5,190 nt of DNA from Bacteroidales bacterium (GTDB taxonomy: Bacteria; Bacteroidota; Bacteroidia; Bacteroidales; NBLH01). The position numbers and the translations under genes are program-made. The stretch is from assembly GCA_029210905.1 (NCBI GenBank), contig JARGGF010000426.1:1-5190 (forward strand), read 5' to 3'. The notes beneath the pieces are model-generated. The model saw only the letters and a program-made list of their open reading frames with translations. It did no database searches and was not told the origin of the DNA. Positions within the stretch are counted from its first letter, which is position 1; each line of letters begins with the position of its first letter. Positions 1 through 5,190 of the stretch are shown here, piece by piece.

Positions 1-31
1 GTAAAATCCACTTACGTTTGCGCAACTTCAT
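1..31 (-). CDS. Start of a minus-strand gene, cut by the left edge
   Basis: Reading the minus strand from an ATG at 31, ten codons run to the window edge: MKLRKRKWIL. A start Met followed by a run of basic residues and then a hydrophobic turn is typical of a signal peptide or first membrane segment, so this may be the beginning of an exported or membrane protein. The frame has no stop for some distance upstream but no other ATG either, which favours this start. An exact Bacteroidota -7 box (TACTTTTG) ends 8 nt upstream. The gene would lie downstream of, and co-directional with, the regulator at 427-2082. Ten codons are too few to assign a function, and a chance reading frame cannot be excluded. 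Confidence 0.35.
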   Translation of the reverse strand, partial: MKLRKRKWIL

Positions 32-39
32 TGATGTTT

Positions 40-47
40 CAAAAGTA
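40..47 (-). promoter_or_regulatory. Candidate Bacteroidota -7 box for the left-edge gene
   Basis: On the minus strand this reads TACTTTTG, an exact match to the TAnnTTTG -7 consensus used by the Bacteroidota primary sigma factor. It lies 8 nt before the ATG at 31, so transcription would start almost at the start codon and give a leaderless or nearly leaderless message. The matching -33 TTTG is not found at the usual spacing of about 19-21 nt; the nearest upstream TTTTG is only 14 nt away. In AT-rich DNA a chance match is possible. Confidence 0.3.
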
Positions 48-258
48 GGAGGGAGCCAACGCAAAACCTTAAAAAGTACTACTACACAAACTCTACAGAA
101 GGGTCTGAAAAGCAGCGTTTTTTAGTGTTTTTATTCTACAACACAATTTGCAAAGTGCAGTTTGCCAGGGGTTTGTGTTTTGTGGACTTCTACAATTTAA
201 AATAATGTGGGTTTTGGGGTTTAAAGCATAAAAAGGGGTGATAACCACACGAAACAAT

Positions 259-272
259 CTTGCTGCAGCAAG
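259..272. repeat. Perfect 14-bp palindrome
   Basis: CTTGCTGCAGCAAG is its own reverse complement with no mismatch. As RNA it could fold as a 5-bp stem with a TGCA loop. As DNA it could be a dimeric protein-binding site. It lies about 155 nt past the stop codon of the regulator gene. On the minus strand it is followed by ATTGTTTCG, which is not a strong U-tract, so an intrinsic terminator role is weak. Confidence 0.5.
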
Positions 273-296
273 GAGTGTTCAAAAATTCGATAATTG

Positions 297-329
297 CCAC
301 TAAAACACAAAGTCACTAAATCCCACAAA
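297..329. repeat. Degenerate CACTAAA/CACAAA tandem repeat
   Basis: On the plus strand four closely spaced units can be read: CCACTAAAA, CACAAAGT, CACTAAATC and CCACAAA. On the minus strand these read as alternating TTTAGTG and TTTGTG units with a period of about 8-9 bp. From memory, similar strings are common in intergenic DNA of many Bacteroidota genomes, which would make this an interspersed repeat rather than a regulatory site. That recollection has not been checked by a search. Confidence 0.45.
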
Positions 330-406
330 TTGCTGATTTTAAAAAGGAAATGTAAAGAAAATGTTTAGTGTTTTAGAGTTTTAGGGGGCTGAAGATTTAC
401 ATATAG

Positions 407-422
407 AAAAGCCTCAGAGAGG
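407..422 (-). terminator. Weak candidate terminator after the regulator gene
   Basis: Immediately past the regulator's stop codon, the minus strand reads CCTC-TCT-GAGG followed by CTTTTC. This is a 4-bp stem with a 3-nt loop and a short T-run. Location and strand are right, but the stem is short and the T-tract interrupted, so it would be inefficient at best. Confidence 0.22.
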
Positions 423-426
423 TAAA

Positions 427-2082
427 CTATAAATTCTGCAGAAACAAAGTAAGGCTGTCGTTTTTATCCAGATTAAATCTTTTGCGAAGCCTGTACCTGC
501 TCATTTCAATGGCTTTAATAGAAACTGCCCTGAAATCGGAGATTTCTTTCGATGAAAAATTTAAGCGTAAAAAAACTGCCAGTTGTTTGTCGTTTTCTGT
601 AAGATCGGGGAACTGGCTGGTGAGTTTTTGAATAAAATCAATGTTAACTTTTTCTACGTTTCTCTGAAAATCAATTAATTCCGAATTGTATCTCAGATTA
701 TTATTCATTTGATGCACCAGCGAACGCAATTCTTTGTTATTACTGTCCTGCCTGGCTATTTTCTTCAGCTCATTTTTTACTTTTACAAGTAATTCGTTTT
801 TCATGCCAATGTATAAGGCAAAATCAATAAGGAATTTATTTTTTTGTTCCAGTTCCTGCTGCAGCCGCTCTTTTTCATTGCGCTCATTTTCAACCAGTTT
901 TTGCTGAGCTTTCTTAATCTCGCAATCTTTTTCTATCAGTAGTTTGTTTCGTTTATTAATTTTTTTCTGATGATTAAAGATAATTGCACCAATCAGAAGG
1001 ATAAAAAACAGAATGCCAGCAAGAATCAGTTTCTGCAAGCGGTCCAATTTCTTTTTCTCTTCAAGCAATTCAATTTTCTTATTCTGCAACTGGATGGCAT
1101 TTTCCTTCTTTTCAATATCAAATGATGATTTTAGCTCATTAATAATGGCCAGTTTATTGCGGCTAAAAAGCGAATCTTCGAGCTCAACAAATAATTCGTA
1201 ATAATTAAGGGCAAGCTGATGTTTTTGAATCTTTTTGTAAAGCCTGGAGAAATACCTGTAATTATCAGATAACAAGACCAATGCATTTATCTTTTTGGCA
1301 ATGGATTGTGCTTCAGTTAATACCTGTTGGGCACCACTATAATTCTGCTGACTGATATAATTTTCGCCTATATTATTCAGGGTTTCGGCTGTAGACCAGG
1401 TGTCATTTTTTAGTTTATTTATTTCCAGGGCTTTATTTAAATAGATCAGGGCATTTTCATATTGTTTTTTTTCATGGTATACAATGCCAATGTTGTTGTA
1501 GCACCGCGCAATGCCGTTTACGTTGTTGATTTGTTCTTCGAGACTTAAAGTTTGCAGCAGGTAGTCAAGTGCAGTGTCAAGTTTTCCTTTTAACCAGTAA
1601 GTTAAAGCCAGACTGTTGATGGTTGCTGCCAGACTTTTTTTATCTGTAAGCTGTTTTTTTATTACAAAAGCCTGCAATAAATACTCCTGAGCCATTTCAA
1701 GATTCCGCACCACTAAATATACAGCGCCAATTTCGTGCAAAACACCTGCTTTTTTTTCTTTATTCTGTATGGAATCGCTGAGTTTAAGCGCATTAAAATA
1801 AGCCTCCAGTGCCAGATCATATCGGTATTGGTTTTGATAAAGACTTCCAAGTTTTAGAAGGGAACTGATGTTTTGAGCGAAATCATGTGATTTTTCAGCA
1901 TCCCGGCATTCTTCTTTGATCACTTCAAGTAGTTGAACAATTGAGTCGGAGGGAGCGGTTTGTGCATCAAATACATTTATTTTGTCATCTTGTTGCTTGT
2001 TAATTTGCTGAGAGAAAGCACACTGAAAAACTCCGGTGTAAATAAATAATATGGTACAAAGCAGTGTTATGATGCTTTTCAT
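427..2082 (-). CDS. SusR-like membrane regulator: TPRs, one TM, LuxR-type HTH
   Basis: This 551-residue protein is probably a one-component membrane transcription regulator. Residues 1-25 look like a signal peptide, with probable cleavage after AFS. Six TPR-like units then repeat with a period of almost exactly 40 residues, beginning near 71, 111, 151, 191, 231 and 271; the last is degenerate. A charged coiled coil (about 315-350) leads into one membrane span (about 351-370), then a second coiled coil (about 376-415). The C-terminus (about 490-545) resembles a LuxR-type helix-turn-helix: LTENDKQLAVFL, then SSKEISDFRAVSIKAIEMSR, then YRLRKRF. The TPRs should lie in the periplasm and the HTH in the cytoplasm. 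No receiver, kinase or ATPase domain is visible. This layout is typical of Bacteroidota TPR regulators and resembles SusR, the starch-utilisation activator. The pullulanase gene lies upstream on the same strand, 287 bp away, suggesting an alpha-glucan role, but the ligand is unknown. The start Met directly precedes the signal peptide. The stop is TAG. Confidence 0.85.
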   Translation of the reverse strand: MKSIITLLCTILFIYTGVFQCAFSQQINKQQDDKINVFDAQTAPSDSIVQLLEVIKEECRDAEKSHDFAQNISSLLKLGSLYQNQYRYDLALEAYFNALKLSDSIQNKEKKAGVLHEIGAVYLVVRNLEMAQEYLLQAFVIKKQLTDKKSLAATINSLALTYWLKGKLDTALDYLLQTLSLEEQINNVNGIARCYNNIGIVYHEKKQYENALIYLNKALEINKLKNDTWSTAETLNNIGENYISQQNYSGAQQVLTEAQSIAKKINALVLLSDNYRYFSRLYKKIQKHQLALNYYELFVELEDSLFSRNKLAIINELKSSFDIEKKENAIQLQNKKIELLEEKKKLDRLQKLILAGILFFILLIGAIIFNHQKKINKRNKLLIEKDCEIKKAQQKLVENERNEKERLQQELEQKNKFLIDFALYIGMKNELLVKVKNELKKIARQDSNNKELRSLVHQMNNNLRYNSELIDFQRNVEKVNIDFIQKLTSQFPDLTENDKQLAVFLRLNFSSKEISDFRAVSIKAIEMSRYRLRKRFNLDKNDSLTLFLQNL

Positions 2083-2165
2083 GTTACATAAAATTACAGC
2101 TTCAAAAGCAATGATGTTTAGTTAAGTTCATTCCTGAAAATTAACAAAGTCATTAGATATTTTTC

Positions 2166-2213
2166 GCAAGCTCCCCCGATGAAAAATCGGGGCAGGCTAA
2201 GAGATCGCTTCGC
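2166..2213. repeat. Strong hairpin, REP-like intergenic element
   Basis: CCCCGAT (2174-2180) and ATCGGGG (2186-2192) form a perfect 7-bp stem around a GAAAA loop. The pairing can extend outward past a small internal loop through AGC (2169-2171) with GCT (2196-2198). An alternative outer pairing joins GCAAGC (2166-2171) with GCTTCGC (2207-2213) with one bulged base. No T-run follows on either strand, so it does not look like a Rho-independent terminator. The G+C-rich stem stands out from the AT-rich surroundings and resembles dispersed REP-type hairpins. It lies between the pullulanase 3' end and the regulator's upstream region. Confidence 0.55.
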
Positions 2214-2218
2214 TAAAT

Positions 2219-2290
2219 TGGTCACTGTCCATTTAATGACTAATTACCAATGACAAGTGACTAATCCGCTGGTGAGCGGACACGTGACCA
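2219..2290. repeat. Long inverted repeat enclosing direct repeats and a hairpin
   Basis: TGGTCAC (2219-2225) is the exact reverse complement of GTGACCA (2284-2290). Pairing continues inward with GTCC (2227-2230) and GGAC (2278-2281) after a 1-versus-2-nt bulge, giving about 11 bp of arm. The enclosed DNA contains an 8-bp direct repeat TGACTAAT at 2237-2244 and 2258-2265 (21-bp period) with another TGAC between. A second perfect hairpin, TCCGCT / AGCGGA with a GGTG loop, lies at 2265-2280 and shares bases with the inner arm, so the two folds compete. No coding frame or T-tract is associated. It could be the second half of the adjacent hairpin element, a small non-autonomous mobile element, or a binding site array. 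Confidence 0.5.
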
Positions 2291-2369
2291 GATTTTTAAA
2301 GCACAACTCTTAACTAAAGGGCATTGGCTCCAATATCTATCTTTTAAGTCGTCAGTTTATCAACAAATT

Positions 2370-4400
2370 TTATTCCTGATATAAAATAGTGGCCGAAATG
2401 GGTAGCAGTTTTATAAATTTGGAGGCTACAGTTTTCCGGTCCTTAATAAATTCATAATTCATCAATTCAGGTATCCAGTTACCTGCCGGTAATTTTACCT
2501 TCTTTGTTTTTTCAGACCCGTTAAAGAGCACTAAAATCTGCTTCCATGAGTCATTATTAGCGTTATCTTTAAGTAAATAGGCCACTATCTGTTTGTCTTT
2601 TACGTCGATAAACTCAAGGTGTTGCTGAATTTGCTCATTAGCAGACATGCGGAATGCCGGATGCGATTTTCTAAGCTTAATAAGATCGCTATAATAACTG
2701 AACAAATCAATATTTTCTGTTTTCCAGTTCCAGTTTATCTGGTTGATGCTGTCGGGTAAATTATAGGAGTTGTGTTCCCCGTTTTTGGTTCGTTTAAATT
2801 CCACACCGGCATGCAAAAAAGGAATTCCCTGCGAGGTAAGCACTATGGTATTGGCCAGCTTGTCCATTTTTATTAAATCAGCTTCGCTGGCTTTGGGCCG
2901 CGATATCTTTAATTTATCATAAAGTGTGTTATTATCGTGGCAAGATACATAGTTAATAACACTTTCAGGATTTTTGGCGTAAGCCTTTTTTGCATAATAC
3001 CCTTTGGCATAGTTCACCTGGGGATGTTCACCCGAAGCCACAATCCCAATCCTGATGGTTTCGGCCATATCTTTTGAACCATTTACAAAACCTGTACTTT
3101 TTTCCTCGAAAACATTGCCTTTGATGCCATCGCGGATGTCATCGCTGAAAACGGCTACATCTTTTAACTGGTAAACATGCTCTTTGAGGGCACGTTTTTC
3201 CACAGGTAGCGGACTGTCACCGGCTGTCCAGCCTTCGCCGTAAATTAAAATAGACGGATCCTGTTTTTTTAGTTCTGCAGCCAGCTGGTTCATGGTTTCG
3301 ATATCATGAATGGCCATTAAATCAAAACGGAAGCCATCAACATGGTATTCCTTTGACCAATATTTAACCGATTCGATGATAAATTTCCTTACCATGGCGC
3401 GTTCAGAGGCCAGTTCATTTCCACAGGCCGATGCATCGCTGTATTTATCGTCTTTCCACTGGCGGTAATAATAGCCGGGTACCAACTGATCAAAATTAGA
3501 ATCATGGGTCATTCCTGTATGATTGTAAACCACGTCCATCACCACACGAAGGCCTTTTTTGTGCAAGGCCTGAACCATTTGTTTAAATTCCCGGATACGT
3601 ACTTTGCCGTCTTCAGCATCAGTGGCATAAGATCCTTCAGGTACATTGTAGTTTTGTGGGTCGTAACCCCAGTTAAACTGATTGTTTCCGGGTTTACTTT
3701 CGTCAACACTCCGGTAATCGAAAGAGGGGAGGAGGTGGACATGGGTAACACCCAGTTCTGCAATATGATCAACGCCGGTAGAAAGCCCGGCAGGATTTTT
3801 TGTTCCTTCTTCAGTGAAAGCCAGAAACTTTCCTTTATTTTGTATTCCTGAGCTGGTGTGGGTAGATAAATCCCTTACATGCAGTTCGTAGATAATAGCA
3901 TCAGTGGGCTGTTTAAATTCCGGGCTTTGATCACTTTCCCAGCCATCGGGATTGGTTTCGGCCAAGTCGATTATCATGCCGCGTTTGCCATTAGTGCCTA
4001 CTGCTTTGGCATAAGGATCTGCATTTTCGCTGTTCCATTTTCCATCAAACTGAGCCTGGAAAGTGTAATATTTATTTTTGTAATCGCCGTTTAATTCAAT
4101 TTTCCAAACGCCTTTGCCATCTTTAATGCAGTTGAAAGTCTCTATTAAATCATCACCGAGTGAAGTTTTGTATATTTTTAACCTGACCGCCTCAGCTGCC
4201 GGAGACCATAACTTTAAAACTGTTTGCTCTTTTTGATATACAAATCCCAAATCGGTTTTGTTATATTCCGGATAGTCAGAAAAATTTCCTGCAACAGCAG
4301 TTATGGTGTCAGTAAGTGTCTCGTTTGACTGATTAGTATTGTTGCACGACAAAAAAGAAAATAGCTTCATAAAAGATAAAATAAGAACCAGGTATTTCAT
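2370..4400 (-). CDS. pulA: Type I pullulanase, GH13 lipoprotein
   Basis: This 676-residue enzyme should hydrolyse alpha-1,6 branches in pullulan, starch and glycogen-derived oligosaccharides, giving linear maltooligosaccharides. The N-terminus is a lipoprotein signal with Cys19 as lipidated residue (FLSC). A CBM48-like domain (about 47-135) precedes the GH13 barrel (about 165-545) and a C-terminal beta domain (about 580-676). The type I pullulanase signature NWGYDPQNYNVPEGSY lies at 243-258. GH13 conserved regions are complete: DVVYNH (289-294); GFRFD with nucleophile Asp360; YGEGW with acid/base Glu389; SCHDN with stabiliser Asp489. Nothing suggests inactivation. It is compact compared with multi-domain pullulanases, lacking extra N-terminal carbohydrate-binding modules. 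After Cys19 comes NNTNQSNE, with no acidic cluster resembling known Bacteroidota surface-export signals, so a periplasm-facing anchor is inferred. Met1 is preferred because Met11 would leave too short a signal peptide. The stop is TAA. A SusR-like regulator gene lies 287 bp downstream on the same strand. Confidence 0.95.
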   Translation of the reverse strand: MKYLVLILSFMKLFSFLSCNNTNQSNETLTDTITAVAGNFSDYPEYNKTDLGFVYQKEQTVLKLWSPAAEAVRLKIYKTSLGDDLIETFNCIKDGKGVWKIELNGDYKNKYYTFQAQFDGKWNSENADPYAKAVGTNGKRGMIIDLAETNPDGWESDQSPEFKQPTDAIIYELHVRDLSTHTSSGIQNKGKFLAFTEEGTKNPAGLSTGVDHIAELGVTHVHLLPSFDYRSVDESKPGNNQFNWGYDPQNYNVPEGSYATDAEDGKVRIREFKQMVQALHKKGLRVVMDVVYNHTGMTHDSNFDQLVPGYYYRQWKDDKYSDASACGNELASERAMVRKFIIESVKYWSKEYHVDGFRFDLMAIHDIETMNQLAAELKKQDPSILIYGEGWTAGDSPLPVEKRALKEHVYQLKDVAVFSDDIRDGIKGNVFEEKSTGFVNGSKDMAETIRIGIVASGEHPQVNYAKGYYAKKAYAKNPESVINYVSCHDNNTLYDKLKISRPKASEADLIKMDKLANTIVLTSQGIPFLHAGVEFKRTKNGEHNSYNLPDSINQINWNWKTENIDLFSYYSDLIKLRKSHPAFRMSANEQIQQHLEFIDVKDKQIVAYLLKDNANNDSWKQILVLFNGSEKTKKVKLPAGNWIPELMNYEFIKDRKTVASKFIKLLPISATILYQE

Positions 4401-4710
4401 AATAAGATGATTAGGGGTGAGAACAGATTAAATTATTTTATACAAATATGCAAAATATTATGAAGAAATATAGGATTTGATTGGGAATGTGTATGGAAGA
4501 TGGTAGTATAAAAACATTTGCAAAATATTAAAAGCGATTAGTCTGAATTGTATTGAGGCAGTTTTTTTTTGACATAAACCAGTCTGTTATTGACGAGATC
4601 CTTAGCCATATTGCTGTTTTCGGAGCGGTGAAAATGGCAGAATATTTTTTTTGGAACTTTATGTGGTAATAGTTAATTTAGAGCCCGCATGTGTTCTCAA
4701 ATATTTAATA
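4401..4710. other. Divergent intergenic region, 310 bp
   Basis: This AT-rich gap separates the pullulanase (minus) from the beta-barrel gene (plus) and should hold both promoters. A good plus-strand candidate lies at 4650-4681. For the pullulanase only a partial match is visible: CATATTTG on the minus strand at 4443-4450, one base off TAnnTTTG, 43 nt before the ATG, with no -33 TTTG at normal spacing. A 12-bp direct repeat TGCAAAATATTA occurs at 4449-4460 and 4519-4530, 70 bp apart. Homopolymer runs of nine T (4562-4570) and eight T (4645-4652) are present. A 23-residue minus-strand reading frame (4538-4609) exists but is not supported as a gene. No strong terminator or structured RNA was seen. 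Confidence 0.6.
4650..4681 (+). promoter_or_regulatory. Candidate promoter of the beta-barrel gene
   Basis: A -33-type TTTG (4650-4653) is followed after 20 nt by TAATTTAG (4674-4681), which differs from the Bacteroidota -7 consensus TAnnTTTG at one position. The spacing agrees with the 19-21 nt usual for this promoter class. Transcription would begin a few bases past 4681, leaving a leader of about 20-25 nt before the ATG at 4711. The leader ends in A/T-rich sequence without a Shine-Dalgarno, as is common in this phylum. Confidence 0.42.
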
Positions 4711-5190
4711 ATGAAACATTTTTTACAGAAAAACAGGAAAATAAAATTCGAATATTTAATGTTACTTTTCATTTTAATAAATGTAAAAATTTATTCACAA
4801 AAAACGATTGGTGTTGAAGCAGGAGTTAATTTTTCAACACTCCAGTTTGAAGGGAATGATTTTGTCTCTCCGAAACATGGAATAGGAATGAATATTGGGA
4901 TAAATTATTTATACAAATTAAATAATTCTTTTGATTTTAAATCAGGAATATATTTTAAGCAAAAAGGCCAAAGAATTGAGTCAAACGGGAAGCTCGCTAT
5001 TTTTATGGACGGCACTGCTGCATACATTGAGGAATTGGAGAAATATAAACTAAATTACGTACAATTTCCAATTTCAATTAATTACAACATAAATAAAAGT
5101 ATATTTATTTCTTCAGGAATCTATTTTGCCTATGGCCTGAAAAGTTATTACTCTATAAAATCTACATACCTTGATGTTCAGACAAAAGAA
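4711..5190 (+). CDS. PorT-like outer-membrane beta-barrel protein, 5' part
   Basis: The frame is open from ATG 4711 to the window edge, giving 160 residues without a stop. Residues 1-29 form a signal peptide: a basic N-region (KNRKIK), a hydrophobic core (YLMLLFILINV) and probable cleavage after YS, leaving Gln30 first. The mature part alternates polar and hydrophobic residues in amphipathic strands with turns: about 33-43 (IGVEAGVNFS), 57-70 (GIGMNIGINYLYKL), 73-88 (SFDFKSGIYFKQKGQR), 115-127 (YVQFPISINYNIN) and 131-143 (IFISSGIYFAYGL). The GVNFS opening, the FKQKG strand and the YVQFPISINY strand resemble PorT-type barrels (Pfam OMP_b-brl_2) of Bacteroidota. Role unknown; a porin-like or envelope function is the family-level guess. 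G+C is about 27% by hand count, well below the pullulanase. It is divergent from the pullulanase gene. The next in-frame Met (17) would lose the basic N-region, so Met1 is preferred. Confidence 0.8.
   Translation, partial: MKHFLQKNRKIKFEYLMLLFILINVKIYSQKTIGVEAGVNFSTLQFEGNDFVSPKHGIGMNIGINYLYKLNNSFDFKSGIYFKQKGQRIESNGKLAIFMDGTAAYIEELEKYKLNYVQFPISINYNINKSIFISSGIYFAYGLKSYYSIKSTYLDVQTKE

Larger units (their letters stand above)
48..426. other. Non-coding, repeat-rich intergenic region
   Basis: No convincing gene, tRNA or rRNA is visible on either strand here. The region carries many short degenerate TTTAGTG / TTTGTG units: an 11-bp direct repeat TTTAGTGTTTT occurs at 121-131 and 364-374, and related units read on the opposite strand at 297-329. 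There is a small inverted repeat at 150-165 (GCAAA / TTTGC around a 6-nt loop) and a perfect 14-bp palindrome at 259-272. Runs of G occur on the plus strand at 168-171, 209-211, 216-219 and 235-238. The region sits between two co-directional minus-strand genes, so it should contain the 3' end of the regulator transcript and the promoter of the left-edge gene. Confidence 0.6.

Noticed and set aside
168..238. G-quadruplex from four G-runs on the plus strand
   Set aside because: Loops between the runs are far longer than the usual limit of about 7 nt (up to some 37 nt), so a stable quadruplex is not supported.
1013..1201. Plus-strand open frame opposite the regulator gene
   Set aside because: Serine- and phenylalanine-rich translation of the reverse strand of the coiled-coil and membrane-span coding region; no initiation context and the opposite strand encodes a clear protein.
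2174..2192. Hairpin as a Rho-independent terminator for the pullulanase transcript
   Set aside because: The stem is good but no T-tract follows on either strand, and it lies about 180 nt past the pullulanase stop codon.
2320..2334. ATTGG / CCAAT inverted repeat just past the pullulanase stop as a terminator
   Set aside because: The loop would be only 2 nt (or the stem 4 bp) and no T-run follows on the minus strand.
3504..4094. Three further open frames overlapping the pullulanase gene (plus strand 3504-3851 and 3879-4094, minus strand 3539-3772)
   Set aside because: They overlie the conserved catalytic barrel of the pullulanase, which must be the coding frame, and their translations show no domain-like features.
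4486..4530. Tiny plus-strand frame of 14 codons before the beta-barrel gene
   Set aside because: Too short, lies upstream of the likely promoter of that gene, and shows no initiation signal.
1..5190. CRISPR array, tRNA or rRNA genes, complete insertion sequence, SusC/SusD pair
   Set aside because: No regularly spaced long direct repeats, no cloverleaf-like sequence, no transposase frame and no TonB-dependent receptor or SusD-like protein could be seen in the window.

Overview
The window looks like chromosomal DNA from a member of the Bacteroidota. Three things point there: a SusR-like membrane regulator (periplasmic TPRs, one membrane span, C-terminal LuxR-type helix-turn-helix), a PorT-like outer-membrane beta-barrel protein, and start codons preceded by A/T-rich sequence with no Shine-Dalgarno, together with TTTG / TAnnTTTG-type promoter sequences. 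The long intergenic regions filled with small inverted and degenerate repeats would suit a free-living, possibly marine, lineage, but no species can be named from sequence alone.

Layout. Positions 1-31 hold the first ten codons of a minus-strand gene that runs off the left edge. Positions 48-426 are non-coding, with a perfect 14-bp palindrome and a degenerate CACTAAA/CACAAA repeat. Positions 427-2082 (minus) encode the TPR/transmembrane/HTH regulator. Positions 2083-2369 are non-coding and carry a compact structured element at about 2166-2290. Positions 2370-4400 (minus) encode a complete lipoprotein type I pullulanase (GH13, PulA) with all catalytic residues intact. Positions 4401-4710 separate divergent genes and hold a plausible promoter for the right-hand gene. 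Positions 4711-5190 (plus) encode the first 160 residues of a PorT-like outer-membrane beta-barrel protein, cut by the right edge. That gene is much more AT-rich (about 27% G+C by hand count) than the pullulanase (roughly 42% by sampling).

How the genes may work together. The pullulanase should debranch alpha-1,6 linkages in pullulan, starch or glycogen fragments from a lipid-anchored, probably periplasm-facing position. The regulator downstream on the same strand has the architecture of SusR, the membrane-spanning activator of starch use in Bacteroides thetaiotaomicron, so a sensor-enzyme partnership in alpha-glucan use is reasonable but inferred. No SusC/SusD pair or other carbohydrate-locus gene is visible, and the beta-barrel gene has no evident link to them. 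I found no clearly new multi-gene system. The most unusual parts are the structured intergenic element at 2166-2290, the repeat-rich 48-426 region and the composition break at the right.
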